This document shows positions 16,386 to 24,479 of a stretch of DNA of 37,701 nucleotides, in pieces. The stretch's first letter is position 1. Every line of letters begins with the position of its first letter. This DNA comes from Candidatus Ruthenibacterium merdigallinarum (GTDB taxonomy: Bacteria; Bacillota; Clostridia; Oscillospirales; Ruminococcaceae), in assembly GCA_019113785.1 (NCBI GenBank), contig DXGT01000068.1, positions 1-37,701 on the forward strand, given 5' to 3'. The position numbers and the translations under genes are program-made. The notes below the pieces were generated by a model, which made no database searches, was not told the DNA's origin, and saw nothing but the letters and a program-made list of their open reading frames with translations.

Positions 16386-17249
16386 TCATACGCCGTAGAA
16401 CGCGGGGAAACGCTTTTCCAGCGACTCGTTCGCCACATATACGCCCGCCACGGGGTACAGCGCCGCGCGCTTGAGCAGCGCGTCCGGCGCGCCTTTGCTT
16501 TCGCAGCGCACGCGCGCGCCCGTGCGCACGGCCCCGGCAAGGCCGCCGGCGAACAGAACGGCCGCGCGCTCGCTTGCAAAGGTGAACCACACAACCTGCC
16601 TTCCCGCCGCGCGCAGCGCCTCCACGCGCTGCTGGCTGCCGGCGTGCCCGGCGCGCAGCAGCACGGCGTGCTCACAGCACAGCGCCGCCGTCTCGAACCA
16701 GCGCGAGGCCAGCACCATGGCTTTGCCGCGCGCCTTCTCGGCGGCCAGCACCGCGGCCAGCGCGTCGATGGCCTGCGGCGCGAGGCCGGTGAACGGGTCG
16801 TCCAGCAAATAGGCCGGCAGATCCGGCGCAAGCGCCGCCGCAGCGGCCAGCAGCTTGCGCGCGCAGGGGGCCATGTGCGCAAACTGCGCGCTCTCGTCGA
16901 TGGAGAGGCTTTGCGCCAGCGCTGCCGCCCGGCGCTGTGCCGCGTCCGGGTCGGCCGCTCGCTGTGCCGCGCGGCGCAGCAGCTGCCCGGCCGTGCCGCG
17001 CAGCGAGCGCGGCAGGCTTTGCGGCAGATACCCCGCGGCCCCGCGCCGGGCCTCTTCGCCCCCGATGCGCGCAGCGCCGCCCTCCGGCCGCAGGCGGCCC
17101 GCCAGCATGCGCAGCGCCGCGCTTTTGCCCGCGCCCGACGGGCCCAGCAGGCACAGCGCCTCGCCGGCTTTCACCCGCAGCGTCAGGCTGCCCACCGCCT
17201 CGCAGCGCCCGAAGCGCCGCGCAAGGCCGTCGGCCTCGATCACCGTCAC
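16386..17249 (-). CDS. Orphan, degenerate ABC transporter ATP-binding protein
   Basis: A 287-residue ABC-type ATPase. Walker A is intact (GPSGAGKSA, about 36-44) and a Q-loop is present (YLPQSL, Gln77). Other motifs are eroded. The LSGGQ signature is replaced by MAPCA before RKLLAAAAAL. Walker B reads PAYLLDDPFTGLAP with Asp in place of the catalytic Glu. The switch histidine is missing (VLASRWFE instead of a Thr-His pair). The last 85 residues are an extra domain. The GTG start at 17249 is chosen because GGGGAGG lies nine bases upstream and the frame before it crosses the promoter and repeat. No permease gene is adjacent. It may bind ATP without efficient hydrolysis. Regulatory or accessory roles are guesses. 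Confidence 0.75.
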   Translation of the reverse strand: MTVIEADGLARRFGRCEAVGSLTLRVKAGEALCLLGPSGAGKSAALRMLAGRLRPEGGAARIGGEEARRGAAGYLPQSLPRSLRGTAGQLLRRAAQRAADPDAAQRRAAALAQSLSIDESAQFAHMAPCARKLLAAAAALAPDLPAYLLDDPFTGLAPQAIDALAAVLAAEKARGKAMVLASRWFETAALCCEHAVLLRAGHAGSQQRVEALRAAGRQVVWFTFASERAAVLFAGGLAGAVRTGARVRCESKGAPDALLKRAALYPVAGVYVANESLEKRFPAFYGV

Positions 17250-17280
17250 GGCAAAACGCCTCCCCTCTTTTGGCCTGTGG

Positions 17281-17329
17281 TAGTATCGGTGTCCAAAGGG
17301 GATACGTAGCCCCTTGTACATCGATACTA
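17281..17329. repeat. 49-bp inverted repeat, short form of the 17.56-kb element
   Basis: Left arm GTATCGGTGTCCAAAGGGG (from 17283) and right arm CCCCTTGTACATCGATAC (to 17327) are near-complementary with a short centre, ATACGTAG. TA flanks it on both sides. The arms match the two ends of the larger element at 17561-17837. The right end overlaps the -10 box of the ABC ATPase promoter, so the ATPase mRNA would begin with this hairpin. Confidence 0.8.
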
Positions 17330-17354
17330 TAGCATATTCCGCAAAAAAACGCAA
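17326..17354 (-). promoter_or_regulatory. Sigma-A promoter for orphan ABC ATPase
   Basis: Minus-strand TTGCGT (17349-17354), a 17-base spacer and TATAGT (17326-17331). The -10 box is formed partly by the outer bases of the 49-bp inverted repeat. Confidence 0.6.
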
Positions 17355-17525
17355 AAAATGGCGAGCTTTGCAAAACGGGCCTGCCCGCTGGCAGGATACG
17401 CCCTCAAGCAGTCGCCGCCTGGCCGCGCCGGAAAAGCGCATAAACGCGCATGTTTTGAAAAATCCGGATTTCTTGCAGATTCCGCTATTTTACTTGTTCT
17501 TTACATAAACTTTGCGCAAATCCGC

Positions 17526-17554
17526 TTGCTTCTTACTCATATTTTGATTAAAAT
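17526..17554 (+). promoter_or_regulatory. Sigma-A promoter for Na/Pi cotransporter-like gene
   Basis: TTGCTT (17526-17531), a 17-base spacer and TAAAAT (17549-17554) in an AT-rich stretch. The predicted start falls at the left edge of the 277-bp inverted-repeat element, which would then form most of a leader of about 335 bases. The AT-rich sequence from 17330 to 17525 shows no other feature beyond a 12-bp palindrome (AAATCCGGATTT) at 17460. Confidence 0.55.
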
Positions 17555-17560
17555 TTACAA

Positions 17561-17837
17561 GTATCGGTGTACAAAGGGGATACGACGCCGTTGGGGGTGC
17601 CCACAGGCGCGCTGGCTGCGTTCTCGGGCTCGGCAGGCGTCAGCCTGCTCTCGCCCTGCGGCCTTGCCAGCCCACCCGTGGGCGCGCCCAGCGGTCCTTC
17701 GGAGTTTTCGGCCGCCAGGCGGCGCCGATGGCGAGGAAGACGACGCAGCCTGCCTGACGGCAGGCAAGGAGGATGACAAAGCCAGCGGCACTGCATGGCG
17801 CGCCCGAAAACCGCCGTAGCCCCTTGTACACCGATAC
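17561..17837. mobile_element. 277-bp MITE-like element with terminal inverted repeats
   Basis: The left end reads GTATCGGTGTACAAAGGGG (17561-17579), and the right end, on the other strand, reads GTATCGGTGTACAAGGGG. They are identical except for one extra A, and similarity continues into an ATACG/CTACG pair. AA flanks both ends as a possible 2-bp target duplication. The GC-rich interior contains small hairpins, for example GCAGGC-GTCA-GCCTGC at 17633-17648 and GCCTGCC-TGAC-GGCAGGC at 17748-17765, but no convincing gene. It could be a non-autonomous transposable element, or a structured leader RNA of the downstream gene. A 49-bp relative of its two ends joined together lies at 17281. Confidence 0.7.
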
Positions 17838-17897
17838 AAGGAGCAATTTGTAAGATCAGCCATACGCCGTTTTGCGGCGGGAATGTGAGGGAACAAC

Positions 17898-19571
17898 GTG
17901 CAATTCAGCGATTTTATGGGCCTTCTGGGCGGTTTGGCCCTGTTTTTGTACGGCATGCAGATGATGAGCGGCGGCCTGGAGGCCGCCGCCGGCGACCGCA
18001 TGAAGCAGATTCTGGAAAAGCTGACGTCGAACCGCTTCCTCGGCGTGCTGGTGGGCGCTGCCATCACGGCAGTGATCCAATCGTCCTCCGCCACGACGGT
18101 GATGGTGGTGGGCTTTGTCAACTCCGGCATGATGAGCTTGCAGCAGGCGGTGTGGATCATCATGGGCGCGAACATCGGCACCACGATCACCGGCCAGCTG
18201 ATCGCGCTGGACGTCGGCGCACTGGCCCCGGCGCTGGCCTTCGCGGGCGTGGCGCTGGTGGTGTTCGTCAAAAACATCCAAGTGCAGCACTGGGGGCAGA
18301 TCCTCGCGGGCCTGGGCGTGCTCTTCATCGGCATGGATATGATGGGCGACGCCATGATGCCGCTGCGTGAATCCGAGGCGTTCGTGTCGCTGATGACGCG
18401 CTTTTCCAATCCCCTGCTGGGCATCCTGGCAGGCGCTGTGTTCACGGCGATCATCCAGTCGTCCTCGGCGTCGGTGGGCATTTTGCAGGCGCTGGCGCGC
18501 AGCGGGGCCATCTCGTTCGCAAGCTCGGTGTACGTGCTGTTCGGCCAGAACATCGGCACGTGCATCACGGCCGTGCTGGCGTCCATCGGCACCGGCCGCA
18601 ACGCCAAGCGCACCACCGTCATCCATCTGACGTTCAATGTGATCGGCACGGCCGTCTTCACGGCGCTGTGCATCCTCACGCCGCTGGCGGACTGGGTCGC
18701 CTCGCTGACGCCCGGCGCGCCCGCGTCGCAGATCGCCAACATGCACACGCTGTTCAATGTGACGACGACGCTGCTTTTGCTGCCGTTCGGCACGCAGCTG
18801 GCCGCGCTGGCGCGGCGCATCCTTCCCGACACGCAGGCCGAGGAGCAGGAGGGTTTCCGCCTTTTGTACCTGCCCGCGCCCTCCGCCTCGCACGATTACC
18901 GCATCGGCGGCTCGGCCATTCTGACGAACGGCTTGTGGCGCGAATGGCTGCGCATGCTCTCGATGGTGCGCGAAAATGTGCAGGAGAGCTTTGACGCGGT
19001 GCTCACGGGCGACTTGCGCTTAAAGGCGAATGTGGAGCAGCGCGAGGAATACATCGACTATTTGAACCACGAGCTGGCGGCGTACATCTCTCGCGCCGTC
19101 GCCTTCGAGACGAACGAGCAGGACTCGGCCTTCATCAGCGCGCTGTTCAAGGCTTCGTCCGATCTGGAGCGCATCGGCGACCACGCGATGAACGTGTGCG
19201 GCTACACCGCGCACCTGCGCGCGGTGAAGGCGTCGTTCTCCGAGGCCGCGCGCGGCGAGATCCGCCAGATGCAGGCCCAGTGCCTGGCCGCGCTGGACCT
19301 TGTGGCGCAGGACGGCCTTTCCCCCGCCGACCGCCTTGCGCGCATCGAGAGCGCCGAACAGGCTGTGGACGACATGACCGCCAGCTTCCGCCAGAACCAG
19401 CTGGCCCGCCTGCGCACGGGCGCGTGCAGCGGCGAGGTGTGCGTCTTGTATTCCGAGATGCTCACCGATTTTGAGCGCATCGGCGACCACGTGCTGAATC
19501 TCGGGCAGGAGCTGGCCGGCTGCCGCTTCCTCGCTCCGGACGCTCCGCACGCCGCCCCCGCACACGCATGA
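17898..19571 (+). CDS. Na/Pi cotransporter family protein with PhoU-like domain
   Basis: A 557-residue protein of the NptA/YjbB type. The membrane part (about 5-310) holds the two inverted-repeat signatures QSSSATT at about 61-67 and QSSSAS at about 188-193, each followed by a GxNIGT motif (GANIGTTITG, GQNIGTCITA). This is the hallmark of sodium-phosphate symporters. The C-terminal part (about 345-545) is a helical PhoU-like region with ERIGDHAMNV and FERIGDHVLNLG repeats. The start is GTG 17898 with GAGGGAAC upstream. Phosphate import or export driven by sodium is the likely role. Its long leader contains the 277-bp inverted-repeat element. No PhoB-type box was recognised. A strong terminator follows. 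Confidence 0.92.
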   Translation: MQFSDFMGLLGGLALFLYGMQMMSGGLEAAAGDRMKQILEKLTSNRFLGVLVGAAITAVIQSSSATTVMVVGFVNSGMMSLQQAVWIIMGANIGTTITGQLIALDVGALAPALAFAGVALVVFVKNIQVQHWGQILAGLGVLFIGMDMMGDAMMPLRESEAFVSLMTRFSNPLLGILAGAVFTAIIQSSSASVGILQALARSGAISFASSVYVLFGQNIGTCITAVLASIGTGRNAKRTTVIHLTFNVIGTAVFTALCILTPLADWVASLTPGAPASQIANMHTLFNVTTTLLLLPFGTQLAALARRILPDTQAEEQEGFRLLYLPAPSASHDYRIGGSAILTNGLWREWLRMLSMVRENVQESFDAVLTGDLRLKANVEQREEYIDYLNHELAAYISRAVAFETNEQDSAFISALFKASSDLERIGDHAMNVCGYTAHLRAVKASFSEAARGEIRQMQAQCLAALDLVAQDGLSPADRLARIESAEQAVDDMTASFRQNQLARLRTGACSGEVCVLYSEMLTDFERIGDHVLNLGQELAGCRFLAPDAPHAAPAHA

Positions 19572-19603
19572 GAACGGCTCTGCAAATGGCATGATACGGC
19601 AAA

Positions 19604-19650
19604 CGGCCGCCCCGCTTCCTCTTTGGGAAGCGGGGCGGCCGCTCTTTTTT
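19604..19650 (+). terminator. Intrinsic terminator after Na/Pi cotransporter gene
   Basis: A 16-bp perfect stem (CGGCCGCCCCGCTTCC, 19604-19619, with complement 19626-19641) and a T-rich tail CTCTTTTTT. It separates this gene from the convergent NERD gene. Confidence 0.93.
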
Positions 19651-19667
19651 CGCCTTTCGCCGGCTGT

Positions 19668-20381
19668 TCAGACGCTCAGATGCGCCCGCCCGAAAGCGCG
19701 CACAGCGCGCTGCGCCTCGGCGGGGCTCACCGCGCGCGGCGTTTTTTCAATGGCGCGGCACATCTCCCGCGCGCTGGTGAACACGCTGGCTGCGCCGCGC
19801 ACGTGCACCGTGATGTAGGAATTGGCGAAATACACGCACCCCGTCACCGGGCAGCGCACGCCCTCGCCCTCCAAAAGCCGACGCGTCAGCTCCACCTGCC
19901 GGCGGTTCTGCACCAGCGGGTTTGCCATCATCTTGTTGATGGGCCGCCCGCCCTTGCCCGCGCGCGTCTGGCGCCACTGCGGCGCGTCGGCCTCGCCGAT
20001 GATGCTGCCCGCGTGGTTTTTCACCTCCACGATGAACACGCCGCCCGGGCCCACGGCCACAGCGTCCAGTTCGGTGCGCCGGCCGCCCACCTGCACGGGC
20101 ACGTTGCACAGCACCGTGTACGACGCAGGCAGGCCCGCCAGCGCCTTCGCGGCGGCCTCTTCGCCCGCAAGGCCGCTTTGCAGCACCGCGGCGCGCCCCG
20201 CCAGCCTCCACGCCGAAAAGCCCAGCGCCGCCGTCAGGCACAGCAGCAAAAAAATCTCGCGCCGGAACACGCACGCGCACGCCACGCACGCCGCGGCTGC
20301 CAGCGCGCACACCGCCGCGCCCGCCCGCATGCCGCGGCGGCGCAGGCGGTTGGGGTTGATCTGCTTATATACCTTTGCCAT
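19668..20381 (-). CDS. NERD domain membrane-anchored protein
   Basis: A 237-residue protein. After a basic N-terminus there are two hydrophobic segments (about 21-38 and 42-57), then a NERD (nuclease-related) domain from about 70 to 185. The restriction-endonuclease-like core is visible: an early Glu in GLAGEEAA, Asp106 in RRTELDAVAVGPGG and Glu119-x-Lys121 in VFIVEVKNHAGSI. Those are the residues expected of a metal-dependent nuclease active site. The C-terminal part resembles the usual NERD tail with a PVTGCVYFAN segment. The biological role of stand-alone NERD proteins is not established. It starts 3 bp after the mutarotase stop, so the two genes are cotranscribed. Confidence 0.88.
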   Translation of the reverse strand: MAKVYKQINPNRLRRRGMRAGAAVCALAAAACVACACVFRREIFLLLCLTAALGFSAWRLAGRAAVLQSGLAGEEAAAKALAGLPASYTVLCNVPVQVGGRRTELDAVAVGPGGVFIVEVKNHAGSIIGEADAPQWRQTRAGKGGRPINKMMANPLVQNRRQVELTRRLLEGEGVRCPVTGCVYFANSYITVHVRGAASVFTSAREMCRAIEKTPRAVSPAEAQRAVRAFGRAHLSV

Positions 20382-20384
20382 ACG

Positions 20385-21449
20385 TCACCCCTGCGCCGAG
20401 AAGGCGTAGGCCGTCGTCTCGTGATACTCCTCGCCGGGCAAGAGCTCGATGGACGGGAATTCCGGATGCGAAGGCGTGCACGGGAAGTGCTGCGTCTCGA
20501 GGCAGAACGCCTGATGGTTCTGGAAGGGGCGGCCGTCCTTGCCCGTGCCCGCGCCGTCGAGATAATTGCCCGTGTACAGCTGCATGCCCGGCTGCGTGGT
20601 GTACGCGCGCAGCGTGATGCCGCTGACGTTGGAATGGGCCTCGCACGCCAGCTCCAGCATGCCGGGGCGCTTGTCGAGCACGAAGTTGTGGTCGTATCCG
20701 TGCGCCATGGCCAGCTGCGCGTCGCCGCGCGCAAAATCCGCCCCGATGGGCTTGGCCGTGCGGAAGTCGAACACGGTGCCCTCCACAGGCAGGATGCGCC
20801 CCGTGGGGCAGGTCTGCTCGTTGCCCTCGCAGAAGGCGGCGGCGTCGATGCGCAGCGTCTGCTCCAGCACGCTGCGGCTGTCGTGCCCGTCGAGGTTGAA
20901 ATAGCTGTGATTCGTGAAATTCACGATGGTGGGCGCGTCCGTCTCGGCGCGGTAATCCATCACAAGCGCGCCGGCCTCGGTGAGCGTGTAGGTGACGGTG
21001 ACGTCGAGATTTCCGGGAAAGCCGTCCTCCCCCTCCGGGCTATGGTAGAACAGCGCCAGCGCCTCGCCCGCGTCCTCGCCTTCGCCCTCGCGCACGATGC
21101 GGCCCTTGAACACCACGCGCCCCAGCGCGCCGTGCAGATGGTTCGGCCCGTCGTTCGCAACGAGGTGGTACGTTTTGCCGCCGACGGCAAAGCGCGCGTT
21201 TTCGATGCGGTTGGCCACGCGCCCCACGAACGCGCCGATGGACGCGTCGCCCGCCTCGTACTCCTCCAGCGTGCGGTAGCCCAGCACGACGTCGCGCAGA
21301 TTGCCCGCCTTGTCGCGCACCCACAGCTGCGTCAGCGTGCAGCCGTATTCGATGACCTCGGCACGCATGCCCGCCGCGTTTTCCAGCGTGTAGGCGTACA
21401 CCTCGCGCCCATCGGCCGTGCGGCCGTAATACTTCGATGTGATCGGCAT
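20385..21449 (-). CDS. galM: Galactose mutarotase (aldose 1-epimerase)
   Basis: A 354-residue enzyme of normal length interconverting alpha and beta anomers of aldoses such as galactose. Catalytic features are NHLHGALG at about 103-110 with His104/His106, the NHSYFNLDGHD segment with the second conserved His, the QPGMQLYTGNYLDG loop and an acidic CLETQHFPC region near the C-terminus. The start is ATG 21449 (MPITSKYYG), preceded by GGGAGGG. An upstream in-frame start would overlap the promoter. It is the first gene of a two-gene unit with the NERD gene. No other galactose gene is nearby. Confidence 0.94.
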   Translation of the reverse strand: MPITSKYYGRTADGREVYAYTLENAAGMRAEVIEYGCTLTQLWVRDKAGNLRDVVLGYRTLEEYEAGDASIGAFVGRVANRIENARFAVGGKTYHLVANDGPNHLHGALGRVVFKGRIVREGEGEDAGEALALFYHSPEGEDGFPGNLDVTVTYTLTEAGALVMDYRAETDAPTIVNFTNHSYFNLDGHDSRSVLEQTLRIDAAAFCEGNEQTCPTGRILPVEGTVFDFRTAKPIGADFARGDAQLAMAHGYDHNFVLDKRPGMLELACEAHSNVSGITLRAYTTQPGMQLYTGNYLDGAGTGKDGRPFQNHQAFCLETQHFPCTPSHPEFPSIELLPGEEYHETTAYAFSAQG

Positions 21450-21485
21450 AAAATGGTTCCCTCCCTGTACAGTTTCCTTGATACA

Positions 21486-21514
21486 AGAGTACCGCATCCG
21501 GCAGAAAATTACAA
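21486..21514 (-). promoter_or_regulatory. Sigma-A promoter for galM-NERD unit
   Basis: Minus-strand TTGTAA (21509-21514), a 17-base spacer and TACTCT (21486-21491), about 37 bases before the start codon. Confidence 0.6.
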
Positions 21515-21672
21515 GGCCCGCGCGCATTTTGCACAATTTTGAAACGGCGCGTCACATTTTTGCGCCGCCTTGCGTCTAATAGGGCAAAGCCGAGACAATT
21601 TTGCAACAATCGCGTGCAATACTGTGGCTGTAAGAAGGAAAAACGCCCATGCGCCGAGAAGGAGGATGCCGT

Positions 21673-22464
21673 ATGACGCGCACACTGCCCTTTGTTTCCC
21701 CGATGTACAGCGCGCCGCGCACGGCGCGCCGCTACCGCCCGGCCCACGCGCGCCGCGGCTTTGCGGCCGGCGCGCCCGCGCGCTGCGCCATTGCGCTGGT
21801 GTGCGCCGTGCTGATGGCGGGCAGCCTCTTCCTCTCCTGGGCGCTGGGCGTGCGCGAGGGGCTGTTCCTGCACGCGCTGGACGTGCCCGTTGTGCTGCAA
21901 GACCCGCTGCTGCCCAACGGCTGCGAGGCCGCCAGCCTCGCCTCGGCGCTGCAATTTGCGGGCGAGGACGCCGATATGCTGGACCTCGCCTACGCCTACA
22001 TCCCCCGCGAGGATTTTTACACCGTGAACGGCGCGCGCTTTGGCCCCAGCCCGCAAAACGCCTACGCGGGCGACCCGGCGGGCCTCGGCTTTTACTGTTT
22101 TGCCGCGCCCGTGGCCGCGGGCGCGAACGAATATCTGGCCGAGGCGGGCAGCGCCCTGCGCGCACACGACGTAACGGGCGTGACGGCCGAGGGCCTGCGC
22201 GCCTATCTCTCGTCCGGCACGCCGGTGCTGGTGTGGATCACCACGGACGGTGAAGCGCCGCGCCTGTCCGCCTTTTCCTGGACGGTGCCCTCCACGGGCG
22301 AGACGGTGACGGGCCTTGCCAATTCCCACTGCGTGGTGCTGACGGCGCTGGGGCGCACGCGCGCACGCATCATGGACCCGCTGTGCGGCGAGCGCACGCT
22401 GACCGCCGGGGAATTCCTGTTCATGTTCGAAAAGATGGGCAGCCGCGCCGTGGCGCTGACATGA
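21673..22464 (+). CDS. C39-like peptidase, membrane-anchored
   Basis: A 263-residue protein. The cytoplasmic N-terminus is strongly basic (about 1-37), one membrane segment spans about 38-60, and an extracytoplasmic papain-like C39_2 domain follows. The catalytic Cys is Cys84 in LPNGCEAASLASAL, the His is His219 in ANSHCVVLTALG, and a following Asp is in RIMDP. This arrangement matches the C39_2 family (BtrH/YvpB-like), often secreted peptidases or peptidase-like proteins of unknown substrate. It is not a bacteriocin exporter because no ABC domains are attached. The start at ATG 21673 follows GAAGGAGGATG. It stands alone, divergent from galM. No convincing promoter consensus was found in the 21515-21672 gap. 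Confidence 0.85.
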   Translation: MTRTLPFVSPMYSAPRTARRYRPAHARRGFAAGAPARCAIALVCAVLMAGSLFLSWALGVREGLFLHALDVPVVLQDPLLPNGCEAASLASALQFAGEDADMLDLAYAYIPREDFYTVNGARFGPSPQNAYAGDPAGLGFYCFAAPVAAGANEYLAEAGSALRAHDVTGVTAEGLRAYLSSGTPVLVWITTDGEAPRLSAFSWTVPSTGETVTGLANSHCVVLTALGRTRARIMDPLCGERTLTAGEFLFMFEKMGSRAVALT

Positions 22465-22548
22465 CGGCCCTTTCGCCCGCTTTTCCCCGCTGTGGGCGCG
22501 CCGCGGACCGGACGGCGAAAAGTTTTCTGTTTTTTCGCCTGTTAGTGC

Positions 22549-22577
22549 TTGACATTCCTTGCAAAACACGATATAAA
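22549..22577 (+). promoter_or_regulatory. Sigma-A promoter for acpP-proS
   Basis: Perfect TTGACA (22549-22554), a 17-base spacer and TATAAA (22572-22577). The leader of about 60 bases contains an imperfect GC-rich hairpin around 22596-22617. No FapR-type operator was recognised. Confidence 0.85.
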
Positions 22578-22643
22578 ATGTATAGACTATTGAAAGGGCC
22601 GCCCTGGCGGCGGCTTTGATACGATTTTGGAGGGAATAAAAGC

Positions 22644-22871
22644 ATGGTTTTTGAGCGCGTGCGTGAAATCATCTGCGAGCAGCTGGATCTGGAGGAAGAC
22701 CGCGTTACGTTGGATTCCAACATCCTGGAGGACTTCGAGGCGGACAGCCTGGATCTTGTCGATCTGGTGATGAGCCTTGAGGATGAGTTCGGCATCGAGG
22801 TGCCCGACGAGCAGGTGGAGAATTTCCACACCGTGGGCGATGTCGTGCGCTATATCGAGGACAACACCTGA
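22644..22871 (+). CDS. acpP: Acyl carrier protein
   Basis: A 75-residue acidic helical protein with the phosphopantetheine attachment site DSLDLVDL; Ser35 is the modified residue. It carries growing acyl chains on the 4'-phosphopantetheine arm in fatty acid synthesis. [10 protein letters not shown] and GDVVRYIE are the usual helix III-IV sequences. It starts at ATG with GGAGGGAA upstream, behind a near-perfect promoter that fits its high expression. No other fatty acid synthesis gene is adjacent, so it could serve either general synthesis or a dedicated pathway. General AcpP is the simpler reading. The next gene, proS, is 67 bp downstream. Confidence 0.93.
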   Translation: MVFERVREIICEQLDLEEDRVTLDSNILEDFEADSLDLVDLVMSLEDEFGIEVPDEQVENFHTVGDVVRYIEDNT

Positions 22872-22890
22872 GCCGTCCATATTCCGCGTC

Positions 22891-22918
22891 ACAAAGCCCC
22901 CTTTGCCGGGGGCTTTGT
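22891..22918 (+). terminator. Hairpin between acpP and proS
   Basis: An 11-bp perfect stem ACAAAGCCCCC (22891-22901) with complement (22908-22918) and loop TTTGCC. There is no T run beyond the stem, so it is probably a weak terminator or an RNA-processing or stability hairpin that makes acpP more abundant than proS. Confidence 0.55.
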
Positions 22919-22938
22919 GCTGCCTGACAGGAGGAAAC

Positions 22939-24375
22939 ATGAAAGACAACAAAAAGATGGTGGAAGCCATCACCCCGATCAATGAAGACTTTGCCCAGTG
23001 GTACACCGACATCTGCCTGAAGGCGGAACTGGTGGACTATTCCGCCGTGAAGGGCTGCGTGATCCTGCGCCCATACGGCTACGCCATCTGGGAGAACATC
23101 CAGCGCCTTCTGGACGCGCGCTTCAAGGCCACCGGCCACGAGAACGTGGCCATGCCCATCTTCATCCCCGAGAGCCTGCTGCAAAAGGAAAAGGATCATG
23201 TGGAGGGCTTTGCCCCCGAGGTGGCGTGGGTGACGATGGGCGGCAGCGAGCAGCTGGAGGACCGGCTGTGCGTGCGCCCCACGTCCGAGACGCTGTTCTG
23301 CGACCATTTCGCGCATGTGCTGCACTCGTGGCGCGACCTGCCCATGAAGTACAACCAGTGGTGCAGCGTGGTGCGCTGGGAGAAGACCACCCGTCCGTTC
23401 CTGCGCAGCCGCGAGTTCTGGTGGCAGGAGGGCCACACCATCCACGAGACGAAAGAGGAGGCCGAGGCCGAGACTTTGCAGCAGCTGGACACCTACGCCA
23501 GCTTCTGCGAGGAGGAGCTGAACATCCCCGTGCTGAAGGGCCGCAAGACCGATAAGGAGAAGTTTGCCGGCGCGGAAGCCACCTACACCATCGAGGCCAT
23601 GATGCACGACGGCAAAGCGTTGCAGAGCGGCACCAGCCACTATTTCGGCGACGGCTTCTCGCGCGCGTTCGGCGTGCAGTTCACCGGCCGCGACAACACG
23701 CTGCAATATCCGTTCCAGACCAGCTGGGGCGTCTCCACGCGCCTTGTGGGCGCCATCATCATGACGCACGGCGACGACGAGGGCCTGATCCTGCCGCCGG
23801 CCGTGGCGCCGTATCAGGTGGTGATCGTGCCCGTGGCCGCGCACAAGCCCGGCGTGACCGAAAAGGCCGAGGAGCTGGCCGCGCGCCTTTCGAAGTTCTG
23901 CCGCGTGAAACTGGACGCGAGCGACAACACCCCGGGCTGGAAGTTCGCCCAGTGGGAGATGAAGGGCGTGCCCCTGCGCCTGGAGATCGGCCCGAAGGAC
24001 ATCGAGAAGGAGCAGTGCGTGCTGGTGCGCCGCACCGACCGCGAAAAGCTGTTCACGCCGCTGGCCGATCTGGAGGAGGCCATCCCCGCGCAGCTTGTTG
24101 AAATTTCCAAACAGCTGTACACGCGCGCGCAGGAAAACCGCGCCGCGCGCACCTTCACCGCGAAAACGATGGACGAGGTGACCGCCCTCGCCGCCGAAAA
24201 GAGCGGCTACATCAAGACGATGTGGTGCGGCGACGAGGCGTGCGAGGAGAAAATGAAGGAGCAGGCCGGCCTGTCGAGCCGCTGCATCCCCTTCGAGCAG
24301 GAGCACATCGGCGACGTGTGCCCGTGCTGCGGCCGTCCCGCCCAGAAGATGGTGGTGTGGGGCAAGGCGTATTGA
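22939..24375 (+). CDS. proS: Prolyl-tRNA synthetase, eukaryote/archaeal type
   Basis: A 478-residue class II aminoacyl-tRNA synthetase charging tRNA-Pro. It is the shorter ProS type 3 form, without the bacterial editing insertion. Motif 1 region is [11 protein letters not shown], motif 2 is [12 protein letters not shown] followed by [14 protein letters not shown], and motif 3 is [12 protein letters not shown]. The C-terminal zinc-binding module typical of this form is present. It has Cys residues in [10 protein letters not shown], a later Cys in SSRCIPF and VCPCCGRP, and the protein ends in Tyr as in its relatives. ATG 22939 follows AGGAGGAAA. No T-box leader fits in the short gap to acpP, so it is probably expressed by readthrough from the acpP promoter. 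Confidence 0.97.
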   Translation: MKDNKKMVEAITPINEDFAQWYTDICLKAELVDYSAVKGCVILRPYGYAIWENIQRLLDARFKATGHENVAMPIFIPESLLQKEKDHVEGFAPEVAWVTMGGSEQLEDRLCVRPTSETLFCDHFAHVLHSWRDLPMKYNQWCSVVRWEKTTRPFLRSREFWWQEGHTIHETKEEAEAETLQQLDTYASFCEEELNIPVLKGRKTDKEKFAGAEATYTIEAMMHDGKALQSGTSHYFGDGFSRAFGVQFTGRDNTLQYPFQTSWGVSTRLVGAIIMTHGDDEGLILPPAVAPYQVVIVPVAAHKPGVTEKAEELAARLSKFCRVKLDASDNTPGWKFAQWEMKGVPLRLEIGPKDIEKEQCVLVRRTDREKLFTPLADLEEAIPAQLVEISKQLYTRAQENRAARTFTAKTMDEVTALAAEKSGYIKTMWCGDEACEEKMKEQAGLSSRCIPFEQEHIGDVCPCCGRPAQKMVVWGKAY

Positions 24376-24407
24376 GCCGCGCCCTTCCCCTTCCCTGCAA
24401 CATAAGT

Positions 24408-24445
24408 CATGCCCCCCGGCCAAGGCCGGGGGGCATGGTTTTTAT
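24408..24445 (+). terminator. Intrinsic terminator after proS
   Basis: A perfect 13-bp stem CATGCCCCCCGGC, loop CAAG, complement to 24437, then GTTTTTAT. Confidence 0.93.
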
Positions 24446-24479
24446 ACAGGCCTGCAAGGAGTCGCCCGCAAAAGAGCCG

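Noticed and set aside
17460-17471. Perfect 12-bp palindrome AAATCCGGATTT
   Set aside because: Isolated, not placed at a promoter element and not repeated elsewhere that I noticed; insufficient to call an operator.
17548-17796. An 82-codon minus-strand frame inside the 277-bp repeat element
   Set aside because: Arg/Pro-rich, no RBS, no recognised motif, and it ends within the terminal repeat. More likely non-coding interior of the element.
17281-17837. Possible CRISPR array from the repeated GTATCGGTGTAC sequence
   Set aside because: Only four arms are present, they are inverted rather than direct, and spacing is irregular; no cas genes.
22872-22938. Possible T-box leader for proS
   Set aside because: The gap is only 67 bases with a single hairpin, too short for a T-box with specifier loop and antiterminator.
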